Source of the DNA: an uncultured Clostridia bacterium | GTDB taxonomy: Bacteria > Bacillota > Clostridia > Oscillospirales > Acutalibacteraceae | Reading direction: 5' to 3' | DNA: 32,324 nt | NCBI GenBank assembly: GCA_937920235.1 | Contig: CALGUK010000021.1 | Location: forward strand, 1-32,324 | Part shown: piece by piece, positions 1 to 8,164 of the stretch | Layout of the letters: each line of letters starts with the position of its first letter | How positions within the stretch are numbered: position 1 is the stretch's first letter | Translations under genes and position numbers: made by a program | The notes under the pieces: model-generated | Databases searched by the model: none | Told to the model about the DNA's origin: nothing | The model's input: only the letters and a program-made list of their open reading frames with translations

Positions 1-2
1 TC

Positions 3-611
3 GAGGATATTTATCCCGATGCCGTAAAAATCGGTATGGTAGCTTCTTCTGAGCTAATCTGCGTGATTGCAGACAGGCTCAGCTACCATAAGGCAAAAAA
101 TGTGGTAGTAGATCCCGTTATGGTGACAACCAGCGGTTCTTCCTTAATGAAGACCGATGCGATACAAACCTTAGTAGAGAAACTTCTGCCCATTTCAACA
201 CTCGTTACGCCGAATATTCCTGAAGCACAGGTGCTTTCGGGAAAGACCATTGAAAGCAAAGAAGATATGCTTTCTGCGGCAAAATTCATTGGCGATACAT
301 ATGGCTGTGCCGTTCTGCTCAAAGGCGGCCACAGCATAAACGATGCAAATGATTTGCTTTATGCAAACGGCGAAATGAAATGGTTTGAAGGTAAACGAAT
401 CAACAATACAAACACTCACGGCACAGGATGCACACTTTCCTCTGCCATTGCTTCCAACCTCGCAAAAGGCTTTGACCTTGCTATGTCTGTAAAGAGAGCC
501 AAGGAATATATTTCCGATGCTCTTTCGGCACAGCTTGATTTAGGACAAGGCTCTGGCCCGATGATGCACAATTTTGACCTGCAAGGGAAATATGCAAAGG
601 AGGCGGAGTGA
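3..611 (+). CDS. thiD: Hydroxymethylpyrimidine/phosphomethylpyrimidine kinase, 5' end missing
   Basis: Thiamine biosynthesis and salvage kinase that phosphorylates HMP and HMP-phosphate in the cytoplasm. The reading frame is already open at base 3, so the true start lies upstream. 202 residues are visible of a family that is usually about 260-270. Seen: the VDPVMV-TSG stretch that contacts substrate, NIPEAQVLSG, the KGGHS strand, and THGTGCTLSSAIAS, the ribokinase-fold anion hole with the conserved Cys. It is followed after one base by a cytX-type permease gene whose ribosome binding site lies inside the thiD end, so the two are an operon. Any thiamine (TPP) riboswitch would be upstream of the window. 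Confidence 0.93.
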   Translation, partial: EDIYPDAVKIGMVASSELICVIADRLSYHKAKNVVVDPVMVTTSGSSLMKTDAIQTLVEKLLPISTLVTPNIPEAQVLSGKTIESKEDMLSAAKFIGDTYGCAVLLKGGHSINDANDLLYANGEMKWFEGKRINNTNTHGTGCTLSSAIASNLAKGFDLAMSVKRAKEYISDALSAQLDLGQGSGPMMHNFDLQGKYAKEAE

Positions 612-612
612 A

Positions 613-1794
613 ATGGAAGAAAAACGCACATCCGTCTTTGAAAACGGACTGATATGGTTCGGAGCCGCAGTTTCCATTGCAGAAATCCTGACCGGAACCT
701 ACTTTGCACCTCTCGGTTTTTCAAAAGGTCTGTTTGCCATTCTGATTGGTCATATCATAGGATGCACTATGCTTTTCTTTGCCGGACTAATCGGCGGTAA
801 GGTTCGAAAAAGTGCAATGGAAACCGCAAAAATGAGCTTTGGCAGTAAAGGTGCTTTGCTATTCTCTGTGCTGAACATTATTCAGCTTGTCGGCTGGACT
901 GCCATTATGATATATGACGGAGCACTTGCGGTAAACGGTATTTTTAATATCGGCAACTGGATTTGGTGCATTGTTATCGGTGCTTTGATTATTCTTTGGA
1001 TTATGATCGGCATTAAGAATCTCGGCAAAGTAAACACCGTTGCTATGGCTGCGTTGTTTATTCTTACAATTGTTCTTAGTTTCGTTATTTTCAGCAAAGG
1101 TACAATGCATAACATCGGCGGTGAAGGAATGACCTTCGGTGCTGCCGTAGAGTTATCTGTTGCAATGCCTCTGTCTTGGTTGCCTCTTATCAGCGACTAT
1201 ACGAGAGAAGCAAAAAAGCCGGTCAAAGCCACCGCTGTCAGTGCAATTACATACGGTATCGTAAGCTTATGGATGTATGTAATAGGTATGGGTGCAGCTA
1301 TCTTTACCGGAGAGTCTGACATTGCTCAAATTATGGTAAAAGCAGGTCTTGGTATTGCAGGACTTCTGATTATCGTATTTTCTACTGTTACCACAACCTT
1401 CCTTGATGCCTATTCTGCCGGTGTTTCAAGCGAATCGCTATCATCGAAAATCAGCGGTAAATGGTTTGCAGTCGCAGTAACTGTAATCGGTGCAGTAGGT
1501 GCAATTTTTCTGCCGCTTACCGATATTACCGATTTTCTGTACTTTATAGGCTCGGTATTCGCACCGATGATTGCTATACAAATTGCAGATTTCTTCATCT
1601 TGAAACAAAACAAGGAAACAAGTGCATTCAGCATTCAAAATCTGATTATTTGGCTTGTTGGATTTGTTATTTACAGGTTGCTGATGCAAGTGGATATTGT
1701 CGTAGGTAACACTCTTCCCGATATGATTATCACAATTGTATTATACGTGGCAGTAAGTAAAATAAGGAAACTAATTCCAACAAAAATTAAATAA
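613..1794 (+). CDS. cytX: CytX-type purine/cytosine permease, putative HMP transporter
   Basis: Inner-membrane permease of the nucleobase:cation symporter-1 family, 393 aa with about 12 hydrophobic segments. The N-terminal ENGLIWFGAAVSIAEILTG and LPLISDYTR motifs are typical of this family. The CytX branch is known from thiamine loci and is thought to import hydroxymethylpyrimidine; the adjacent thiD supports that here. Start chosen at 613 because AAAGGAGG at 596-603 is correctly spaced (9 nt). The in-frame ATG at 574 would overlap thiD by 38 bp and has no such site. Transport substrate is inferred from family and neighbour. Confidence 0.88.
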   Translation: MEEKRTSVFENGLIWFGAAVSIAEILTGTYFAPLGFSKGLFAILIGHIIGCTMLFFAGLIGGKVRKSAMETAKMSFGSKGALLFSVLNIIQLVGWTAIMIYDGALAVNGIFNIGNWIWCIVIGALIILWIMIGIKNLGKVNTVAMAALFILTIVLSFVIFSKGTMHNIGGEGMTFGAAVELSVAMPLSWLPLISDYTREAKKPVKATAVSAITYGIVSLWMYVIGMGAAIFTGESDIAQIMVKAGLGIAGLLIIVFSTVTTTFLDAYSAGVSSESLSSKISGKWFAVAVTVIGAVGAIFLPLTDITDFLYFIGSVFAPMIAIQIADFFILKQNKETSAFSIQNLIIWLVGFVIYRLLMQVDIVVGNTLPDMIITIVLYVAVSKIRKLIPTKIK

Positions 1795-1800
1795 TATTCA

Positions 1801-1843
1801 AAAAGCCTCGTTGAGTAGAGATTTCTGTTCGTTGAGGCTTTTT
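1801..1843 (+). terminator. Rho-independent terminator of the thiD-cytX operon
   Basis: AAAAGCCTC pairs perfectly with GAGGCTTTT (9 bp), separated by 24 nt, and the 3' arm runs into T5. It starts 6 nt after the cytX stop codon. Confidence 0.8.
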
Positions 1844-1874
1844 ATTGCTTTTTCGCATATGTTAGATTATAATT

Positions 1875-1907
1875 CTTCAATCAAACTTTAATATTTTATG
1901 ATATAAT
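1875..1907 (+). promoter_or_regulatory. Response-regulator box and promoter of the two-component operon
   Basis: CTTCAATCAAACTTTAAT (1875-1892) is two CTTCAAT-like heptamers with an 11-bp period, the layout bound by OmpR/PhoB-type regulators. A consensus -10 TATAAT lies at 1902-1907, nine bases further on, so the box occupies the -35 position of an activated promoter. The same box recurs at 3867-3884 with 17 of 18 identical bases. Regulator binding is inferred. Confidence 0.6.
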
Positions 1908-1930
1908 AAGTAAAAAGTGGAGGTGTATCT

Positions 1931-2614
1931 ATGAGAATTTTACTTATTGAAGATGAAAAAAGAATGTCACAGGCTCTGTGTGAAATTCTACGTCTTGAAA
2001 AATATGATGTTGACCATTATGATAACGGTACCGACGGTCTTATGGCTATCGAAAGCAATATTTATGACATAATAATTCTTGATGTTATGCTTCCCGGAAT
2101 GAATGGTTATGAGGTTGCGAAAAAGGCACGGCTCAAGGGTATAACCACTCCCATTCTGATGCTTACGGCAAAGGCTGAGCTTGATGATAAGGTTATGGGA
2201 CTTGACAGTGGTGCAGATGATTATCTGACAAAGCCTTTTATGACAAAGGAGCTTCTTGCTCGGCTTCGTGCTCTCGGCAGACGGACACTCGGAACAACCG
2301 ACGGCGTTCTCACTTTTGGAGATATTATCCTTGATATAGGTACACTTACACTATCTTGTGTTACTAACGGACAAAGTGTACGACTGAGTGAAAAAGAATA
2401 TCGTATCCTTGAATATCTTATAGCTAATCAAGGGCATATTCTTACCCGTGAGCAGCTGGTCGTAAAAATTTGGGGTTTTGAAAACGAGGCAGAATATAAT
2501 AATGTAGAAGTATATATGTCCTTTACACGCAAAAAACTTGCCTTTGTGGAAGCAAAAACCGAAATCAAAGCCGTCAGAGGTGTCGGATATGAATTGAGGT
2601 GCGGTGATGTTTAA
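1931..2614 (+). CDS. OmpR/PhoB-family response regulator
   Basis: Cytoplasmic DNA-binding response regulator, 227 aa, the usual length. The receiver domain (about 1-115) shows the acidic pair E7/D8, phospho-acceptor D51 in ILDVMLPG, T79 in MLTAK and K101 in LTKPF. The C-terminal winged-helix domain (about 130-225) includes the LSEKEYRILEYL start and the VRGVGYEL wing. GGAGG at 1919-1923 sets the start. The gene overlaps the histidine kinase gene by 8 bp, so they are translationally coupled partners. The 18-bp repeat box before this gene and before the VTC gene suggests autoregulation and control of 3929-7217. Sequence alone does not tell the stimulus. Confidence 0.93.
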   Translation: MRILLIEDEKRMSQALCEILRLEKYDVDHYDNGTDGLMAIESNIYDIIILDVMLPGMNGYEVAKKARLKGITTPILMLTAKAELDDKVMGLDSGADDYLTKPFMTKELLARLRALGRRTLGTTDGVLTFGDIILDIGTLTLSCVTNGQSVRLSEKEYRILEYLIANQGHILTREQLVVKIWGFENEAEYNNVEVYMSFTRKKLAFVEAKTEIKAVRGVGYELRCGDV

Positions 2615-3854
2615 AAAATCAAGAAGAAAAATCGTTGCAGCGATTATGTCTGTTCTTGTGCTTTTGTGGGTTGGTACTCTCGGCGTGATTTATACTTCGA
2701 GCTATATTGAAATGTCAAGACGTAATGAAACTATGATGACTGCACACGCAGAAATGTACACACTATCAAATCCTTTTGAAAATATGCCGCCGATTATGCC
2801 AAAGCCTGATGGCGGCGGGGACAGATTTGACCCCGGCTTTGCAGAGTCTCCTATGTTTCAGCTGTCAACTTTTTATACTGTGGCAATGTCTTATGACGGC
2901 AGTGTGCTTGAAATCAGAAACAATCAGCCAAATGTTCACAGTGACAACGACTTGAAAGAGTTTGCTACCGAAATAATCAATGGCAATAAAACAAAAGGTA
3001 CTGATAACGACCTTGCATTTTATAAAACCGATAAATCCGGCTACAATCTTGTTGTTTTTATGGATAATACGGTTATCAACGAAAATGCTGCAACACTATT
3101 CAGATACACCCTTATATTCGGTGGCATAGCTCTCATTGTATTTTTCTTTCTGTCACAACTGCTTGCAAGAAAAATCATCCATCCTCTTGAAGAAAGCTAT
3201 AAAAAACAAAAGCAGTTTATTTCCGATGCAGGTCATGAATTGAAAACCCCTGTATCCGTTGTGAGTGCCAATGCTGAACTTCTTTCCCGCGAAATTGGTA
3301 AAAATCAATGGCTTGATAATATTCTTTACGAAAATGAGAGAATGGGTGTGCTTGTGGGTCAGCTTCTTGAGCTTGCCCGTACAGAAAGTGTTACTCCGCA
3401 AATGGAACATCTTGATTTCAGCAGACTTGTTCAAGGAGAGGCTCTGCCTTTTGAAAGTGTGGCATTTGAAAACGGACTGCAGCTTATATGTGATACTGAA
3501 GACAGAATAATCGTTGAGGGTAACAGCACTCAGCTTAAACAGTTGGTATCAATTCTGCTTGATAATGGAATCCGTCACGGTACAGACGGGAACATTGTGA
3601 ATCTCAGACTTACAAAGGTGCATGGCTTTGCACAGCTTTCTGTTATTAATAACGGTGATGAAATACCCGAAGAACAGCGCAAACAGATATTCGAACGCTT
3701 TTACCGTGTGGATACTGCAAGAAACGGTGAAGATAAACACTACGGTCTTGGACTCGCTATAGCAAAATCAATTGCCGATGTCCATAAAGGTAGCATAGAT
3801 GTCTTTTGCTATAATTCGCTTGTGGAATTCCGTGTAATGATACCGATTAAGTAA
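2607..3854 (+). CDS. Membrane sensor histidine kinase
   Basis: Partner kinase of the preceding regulator, 415 aa. Two membrane segments (about 8-30 and 164-187) flank an extracytoplasmic sensor of about 130 residues containing a Pro/Gly-rich patch (PPIMPKPDGGGD near 61-72). The HisKA helix carries phospho-acceptor H210 in DAGHELKTP. The ATPase domain has N320 (LLDNGIRHG), the NNGDEIP loop near 348-354 and GLGLAI at 380-385. Start taken at ATG 2607 (GAGGTG at 2596-2601, 5 nt before it); a GTG one codon earlier is possible. No HAMP domain is evident: the second membrane helix leads almost directly into HisKA. The sensor domain is not recognised. Confidence 0.92.
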   Translation: MFKKSRRKIVAAIMSVLVLLWVGTLGVIYTSSYIEMSRRNETMMTAHAEMYTLSNPFENMPPIMPKPDGGGDRFDPGFAESPMFQLSTFYTVAMSYDGSVLEIRNNQPNVHSDNDLKEFATEIINGNKTKGTDNDLAFYKTDKSGYNLVVFMDNTVINENAATLFRYTLIFGGIALIVFFFLSQLLARKIIHPLEESYKKQKQFISDAGHELKTPVSVVSANAELLSREIGKNQWLDNILYENERMGVLVGQLLELARTESVTPQMEHLDFSRLVQGEALPFESVAFENGLQLICDTEDRIIVEGNSTQLKQLVSILLDNGIRHGTDGNIVNLRLTKVHGFAQLSVINNGDEIPEEQRKQIFERFYRVDTARNGEDKHYGLGLAIAKSIADVHKGSIDVFCYNSLVEFRVMIPIK

Positions 3855-3866
3855 AAAATTAAGTAA

Positions 3867-3900
3867 CTTCAATCAAACTTCAATTTACCTCCTGTACAAT
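3867..3900 (+). promoter_or_regulatory. Response-regulator box and promoter of the VTC operon
   Basis: CTTCAATCAAACTTCAAT (3867-3884) is an exact CTTCAAT direct repeat with an 11-bp period, matching 17 of 18 bases of the box before the regulator gene. TACAAT at 3895-3900 is a good -10, ten bases downstream. Transcription would begin near 3907, inside the loop of the inverted repeat at 3887-3923. The box starts only 12 bp after the kinase stop codon, so this is an internal promoter. Regulator binding is inferred. Confidence 0.6.
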
Positions 3901-3928
3901 GCTACCATCATAGTACAGGAGGTTTTTT
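3887..3928 (+). promoter_or_regulatory. Hairpin overlapping a promoter and the VTC Shine-Dalgarno
   Basis: ACCTCCTGTAC (3887-3897) and GTACAGGAGGT (3913-3923) form a perfect 11-bp stem with a 15-nt loop, followed by T6 (3923-3928). This is a standard terminator shape. The 3' arm also contains the AGGAGG (3917-3922) that serves the VTC start at 3929. A read-through transcript from the kinase gene would fold it, terminate, and mask the ribosome site. A transcript starting near 3907 lacks the 5' arm and cannot. The consequence is inference; the geometry is seen. Confidence 0.7.
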
Positions 3929-4672
3929 ATGCCGTTTCAAACCGTATTTAAAAGGTACGAACTGAAATATATGCTGACGCTTGAACAAAAGCAAAGGGTA
4001 CTTGATGTAATGAAGCCCTATATGAAATTAGATAAATACGGAAGAACAACAATCCGTAACCTTTATTACGATACTGACACATATCTTTTAATTCGCAGGT
4101 CGATAGAGAAACCGACATACAAAGAAAAGCTCCGCATCCGCAGCTACGGCAGAGCCGAGCCGGACAGTACAGTGTTTGTAGAACTGAAGAAAAAATATAA
4201 ACACGTGGTATATAAACGCCGCATTTCTCTTCCCGAAGCAGAGGCTATGGAGTGGATCGCACGTGAGCACCATTGTCATAAGTATACGCAGATATCCGAA
4301 GAAGTAGATTATTTCCTTGATTACTATAAAACTTTGCACCCTGCGGTTTTTCTCTCTTATGAGCGAGAAGCCTTTTACGCAAATGACGGTTCAGATTTCC
4401 GTGTGACCTTTGATGATACTATTCTTTGCAGACAAGAGGATTTGTCGCTTGAGTCTGAAGTGTATGGCACTCAAATTCTCCCCGAAGGTAAGGTGATAAT
4501 GGAAATCAAATGCTCGGGAGGTATTCCATTGTGGATGACAGAAATGCTTTCAAAAGAAAAGATATATAAAACATCATTTTCAAAGTACGGAACGGCATAC
4601 AGAACGCTGATTTTCCCTAAAAATCATACAATGAACAAATATAATATGTCGGAGGTAAATACTGATGCTTGA
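3929..4672 (+). CDS. VTC-domain protein, putative polyphosphate polymerase
   Basis: Single VTC domain (polyphosphate polymerase fold, triphosphate-tunnel type), 247 aa, cytoplasmic. Tunnel-type basic and acidic residues are visible: FKRYELKY (7-14), RNLYYDT (43-49), KLRIRSYG with R69 and R71, VELKKKYKHVVYKRR (84-98), VTFDD, and VIMEIKCSG near the C terminus. These correspond to the residues that bind the nucleotide and polymer in eukaryotic Vtc4, so the protein may be active. It lacks the SPX domain of yeast Vtc proteins, as bacterial members do. The AGGAGG ribosome site lies in a hairpin arm. It overlaps the DUF4956 gene by 8 bp, indicating a coupled pair. Product not proven. Confidence 0.85.
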   Translation: MPFQTVFKRYELKYMLTLEQKQRVLDVMKPYMKLDKYGRTTIRNLYYDTDTYLLIRRSIEKPTYKEKLRIRSYGRAEPDSTVFVELKKKYKHVVYKRRISLPEAEAMEWIAREHHCHKYTQISEEVDYFLDYYKTLHPAVFLSYEREAFYANDGSDFRVTFDDTILCRQEDLSLESEVYGTQILPEGKVIMEIKCSGGIPLWMTEMLSKEKIYKTSFSKYGTAYRTLIFPKNHTMNKYNMSEVNTDA

Positions 4673-5360
4673 AAATTTATTTAAAGGACTATTTGATACG
4701 GATTTAACTACGGGCATCAGTGTGACCGATTTTCTCCTATGCTTGGGGTGCTCTCTTGTATTAGGGCTTATAATGGCGTTTGCTTATATGTACCGCACCC
4801 GTTACACCAAGAGTTTTGTTGTTACACTTGCTTTGCTCCCTGCTGTCGTTTGCATTGTTATTATGATGGTCAACGGTAATGTAGGCGCAGGTGTTGCGGT
4901 GGCAGGTGCATTTAGTCTTGTCCGTTTCCGCAGTGTTCCCGGTACTGCAAAGGAGATCTGCACACTGTTTCTCGCAATGGGCGCAGGTCTTATTGCAGGT
5001 ATGGGGTATCTCGGCTTTGCGGCATTGTTCACCCTTGTTATGTGCATAATGTTTTTGCTATACAATCATTTGGATTTTGGCTCAAAAAAGAACGCTGCTA
5101 CCTACAAAACATTTACTATTGTTATCCCCGAAGATTTGGATTACACAGGTGTGTTTGATGATATTTTCAAAGCATATACCACATCCTTCGACCTCGCCCG
5201 TGTGAAAAGCACTAATATGGGCAGTATGTTTAAGCTAACATATAATGTGACGCTCCGTAATGTAACTAAGGAAAAAGAAATGATTGATAAGCTCCGCTGT
5301 CGAAACGGGAATCTTGAAATCACCGTATCCAAACAGGAAACTGTCGTGACAGAGCTTTAA
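4665..5360 (+). CDS. DUF4956 family membrane protein
   Basis: 231 aa. Three to four membrane helices occupy about residues 20-135, including the well-conserved FSLVRFRSVPGTAKEI loop between helices. A soluble C-terminal domain of about 85 residues follows. DUF4956 proteins are commonly encoded next to VTC-domain proteins in Firmicutes; no biochemical role is established as far as I know. The start overlaps the VTC gene end (GGAGG at 4651-4655), and the next gene begins 15 bp downstream. The arrangement suggests a membrane component that works with the VTC enzyme, for example as export channel or anchor; that is inference. Confidence 0.82.
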   Translation: MLENLFKGLFDTDLTTGISVTDFLLCLGCSLVLGLIMAFAYMYRTRYTKSFVVTLALLPAVVCIVIMMVNGNVGAGVAVAGAFSLVRFRSVPGTAKEICTLFLAMGAGLIAGMGYLGFAALFTLVMCIMFLLYNHLDFGSKKNAATYKTFTIVIPEDLDYTGVFDDIFKAYTTSFDLARVKSTNMGSMFKLTYNVTLRNVTKEKEMIDKLRCRNGNLEITVSKQETVVTEL

Positions 5361-5375
5361 GGTGAGGGGTACTTT

Positions 5376-7217
5376 ATGAAGAAATATTTATCCATATTAT
5401 TGGTTTTCACTTTGATGTGCGGTCTGCTTGCAGGTTGCGGAAAGACAAGTGATAACGATAAAACGATCGATAATAGTAATAACGAATCAAGCATTACTGA
5501 TACATCAGACACATCTTCCGAGCCTGTTGATGTAGACTTTTCTCAGACAGACGATGATATGTTTACCGACCGTGACAGTAAAACCGAATATGATGAAAGC
5601 CAAGCAGTTACTATTAAGCTGAACGGCACATCAGCAACCTCAAACTCCAACAGTGTGAAAATATCCGGTAGTACAGTAACAATAACAGAAGAAGCAACCT
5701 ATGTTATTTCAGGAACTCTTACAGACGGTATGATTATTGTCAACGCTGACGACACTGCTAAATTGCAGATCGTGCTATACGGCGTAGATATTACCAGTAA
5801 AACTTCAGCTGCACTGTATATTCTTGAAGCGGATAAAGTGTTTGTAACACTTGCAGATGGAACGGAAAACACCATTGCAAACGGCGGTAGCTTCACCGCT
5901 ATTGATGATAATAACATTGATGCCGCAGTATTCTCCGAACAAGACTTGACCTTCAATGGTTCAGGAAGTTTGACGGTGACCTCTCCTGCAGCGCACGGTA
6001 TTGTCTGCAAAGATGACCTTGTGTTCACAGGCGGAACTTATACCGTAAATTCCGCATCTCACGGTTTGGATGCTAACGACAGCGTGAGGATCTCAAGTTC
6101 AACAAAACTCACTATTGATGCAGGCAAGGACGGCATCCACTGCGAAAATACCGATGATACCTCACTTGGCTTTATTTATATCTCTGACGGCACGATGAAT
6201 ATCGAAGCCGAGGGAGATGGTATCGCCGCAGGTGCTTATGTGCAGATTGAAAACGGTACTTTTGATCTTCTTATCGGCGGTGGCAGCGAAAACGGCTCTA
6301 ATGCATCTTCCGGTAGCTACGGCGGCTTTATGGGCGGCGGTGGTCACAGCGGAATGCGACCGGGCGGCTCACAAAGCTCAACCACCACAGCAGATGAAAG
6401 CAGTACGAGTATGAAGGGAATTAAAGCTGCCAACAGTCTTTTGTTCAGTGGCGGTATTTTTAAGATTGACTCTGCGGATGACTCTATTCATTCAGATGTA
6501 TCTGTTACAATAAACGGCGGCACATTCGAAATCGCATCCGGTGATGATGCTATCCACGCAGAAGAAAATCTCACCACTACAGCAGGAACGTTCAATATTA
6601 CCGAAAGTTATGAGGGCTTGGAGGCACTTAATATTGATGTTAAGGGCGGAGAGTTTAATATAGTTGCCAGTGATGACGGACTTAATGCCGCAGGCGGAAC
6701 TGACTCAAGCGGTACTACAGGTGGCAGAGACGGAATGTTTGGCGGTCATGGCGGCGGTCACGGTGGTATGGGCGGTGGAATGTCCTCCGGCAACGGTAGC
6801 ATTGTTATCTCCGGTGGCAATCTTTATGTAAAAGCTTCGGGCGACGGAATTGATGCAAACGGTACGCTTACGATATCAGGCGGATATACCGTTGTTACGG
6901 GTCCTACACAGGGTGACACCGCAACGCTTGATTATGACAGAAGCGCTACAATTACGGGAGGCACATTTATCGGCACAGGTGCTTCCGGCATGGCACAAAC
7001 CTTTAGTGATTCAAAACAAGGCGTTGTAGCGGTCAGCGTAGGTAATCAAAGCGCTGGCACGAATATCACGCTTAAAGATAAAAGCGGTAAGATACTCATA
7101 ACCTATGCACCTGAACTTTCATTTTCTGTAGTGATCCTCAGCAGTCCCGATATTGTATCCGGTGAGACCTATACAATCACTGTGGGTTCTGAATCAGGAA
7201 AATTTGAAGCAAGCTAA
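5376..7217 (+). CDS. Cthe_2159-type carbohydrate-binding beta-helix lipoprotein
   Basis: 613-aa secreted lipoprotein. The signal peptide ends in lipobox LAGC, with Cys21 as lipid-anchored residue, followed by a Ser/Thr/Asp/Asn-rich linker to about residue 70. The rest is a long series of short strands of the form GGTF-I-SGDDAIHA, i.e. a right-handed parallel beta-helix. It is interrupted by two Gly-rich loops (near 305-345 and 445-475). This matches the Cthe_2159 family, whose founding member from Clostridium thermocellum was described as a calcium-containing beta-helix that binds cellulose and polygalacturonate. Many Asp-Asp-Gly turns suit calcium binding. Last gene of the VTC operon. Binding to pectin here is inference, but a galacturonate locus begins 2 kb away. 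Confidence 0.8.
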   Translation: MKKYLSILLVFTLMCGLLAGCGKTSDNDKTIDNSNNESSITDTSDTSSEPVDVDFSQTDDDMFTDRDSKTEYDESQAVTIKLNGTSATSNSNSVKISGSTVTITEEATYVISGTLTDGMIIVNADDTAKLQIVLYGVDITSKTSAALYILEADKVFVTLADGTENTIANGGSFTAIDDNNIDAAVFSEQDLTFNGSGSLTVTSPAAHGIVCKDDLVFTGGTYTVNSASHGLDANDSVRISSSTKLTIDAGKDGIHCENTDDTSLGFIYISDGTMNIEAEGDGIAAGAYVQIENGTFDLLIGGGSENGSNASSGSYGGFMGGGGHSGMRPGGSQSSTTTADESSTSMKGIKAANSLLFSGGIFKIDSADDSIHSDVSVTINGGTFEIASGDDAIHAEENLTTTAGTFNITESYEGLEALNIDVKGGEFNIVASDDGLNAAGGTDSSGTTGGRDGMFGGHGGGHGGMGGGMSSGNGSIVISGGNLYVKASGDGIDANGTLTISGGYTVVTGPTQGDTATLDYDRSATITGGTFIGTGASGMAQTFSDSKQGVVAVSVGNQSAGTNITLKDKSGKILITYAPELSFSVVILSSPDIVSGETYTITVGSESGKFEAS

Positions 7218-7239
7218 TAATTTGCGCCGAACAGACAGC

Positions 7240-7275
7240 GGCGGTAGGGAGATTTGACTCTCTCTGCCGCCTTCT
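7240..7275. terminator. Terminator between the convergent beta-helix and LysR genes
   Basis: A 13-bp stem with two G-U pairs (7240-7252 with 7259-7271) and a 6-nt loop, followed on the plus strand by TTCTTTCTT. It lies 22 bp past the beta-helix gene stop and just before the end of the minus-strand LysR gene. Clear for the plus strand; weaker for the minus strand. Confidence 0.7.
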
Positions 7276-7278
7276 TTC

Positions 7279-8145
7279 TTATCTATACTGCAAATATTCA
7301 ATAAACCGTTTCACAGCAAGTGAAGCTGTCTTTTTACCCCTCAATGCAAGGCCTATATTACGATATGCCGGAACATCAAGCTCCTTTGCTAAAATTTTAT
7401 ATGGCACACGCTTTAATATCAGTTCGGGAAGTATTGCTATACCGAGTCCGCTTTCCACCATAGACATTACCGCATAGTCATCCCAAGTGGTAAATTTCAC
7501 ATTGGGAGTTAAATTGTTACTCTCAAAGATTTCAGATATTTCAGCTTTTGCCCCTTTTTCAAGAAGCATAAAGGGTTCATCACAAAGAGCAGTCACAGGA
7601 AACTTGTCCCTGTCCTTTAGTGGATGATTTTCGGGAATAATTGCCATCAGCTTATCTTTCTCTAAAAAGATGGTTTCAAAATCGGGGTGTGTAGGTAAAC
7701 GCAAAAAACCGCAATCCACTCTGCCTGTGTGTATCCATTCTTCAATCTCGGTATAGTCACCGAGTAGAAGTTCATAGTCAATATTGGGATAGTCCTTTTG
7801 AAATTCTTTTATGATATTCGGCAACCAATGGGTAGCAACGCTTGAAAAAGTACCTATGCGGATAAGTCCCGATTGCAGACCGTTAAGCTCATCAACCTGC
7901 ATTTTCAGTTTGTCAAAATCAGCACAAAGATTTTGAGCGTAGGGCAACAGCTTCATACCGTCACTTGTAGGCTTTACTCCGTTTTTGCTTCGTTCAAGAA
8001 GCGTTACACCCCATGCCTTTTCAAGGTCAGCTATCATTCTGCTGATGCCTGATTGTGTGTAATTAAGTATCTCTGCCGCCTTTGTAAAACTACCGTATTC
8101 TACCGTCTTTACAAAGGAGAGATATTTTTGCAAATTCACATCCAT
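7279..8145 (-). CDS. LysR-family transcriptional regulator
   Basis: 288 aa, normal for the family. The N-terminal winged helix-turn-helix (about 1-60) has the typical GSFTKAAEILNYTQSGISRMIADLEKAWG pattern in two halves. The C-terminal effector-binding domain spans about 85-285. Start taken as ATG at 8145, preceded by AGGTG at 6 nt; a GTG at 8154 is in frame but overlaps that site. It is transcribed away from the EamA transporter gene, with a perfect 7+7 palindrome in the 106-bp gap. LysR proteins typically control the divergent neighbour and themselves from such sites. The effector is not identifiable. Confidence 0.92.
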   Translation of the reverse strand: MDVNLQKYLSFVKTVEYGSFTKAAEILNYTQSGISRMIADLEKAWGVTLLERSKNGVKPTSDGMKLLPYAQNLCADFDKLKMQVDELNGLQSGLIRIGTFSSVATHWLPNIIKEFQKDYPNIDYELLLGDYTEIEEWIHTGRVDCGFLRLPTHPDFETIFLEKDKLMAIIPENHPLKDRDKFPVTALCDEPFMLLEKGAKAEISEIFESNNLTPNVKFTTWDDYAVMSMVESGLGIAILPELILKRVPYKILAKELDVPAYRNIGLALRGKKTASLAVKRFIEYLQYR

Positions 8146-8164
8146 AAAGAACACCTATTCTAAA

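Noticed and set aside
5699..6028. Minus-strand frame of 109 aa inside the beta-helix gene
   Set aside because: A by-product of the repetitive Gly/Asp/Thr codons of the beta-helix; no start signal or homology.
6280..6790. Gly-rich GGC/GGT stretches as DNA repeats or pentapeptide elements
   Set aside because: They are loops in the beta-helix coding frame, not exact nucleotide repeats.
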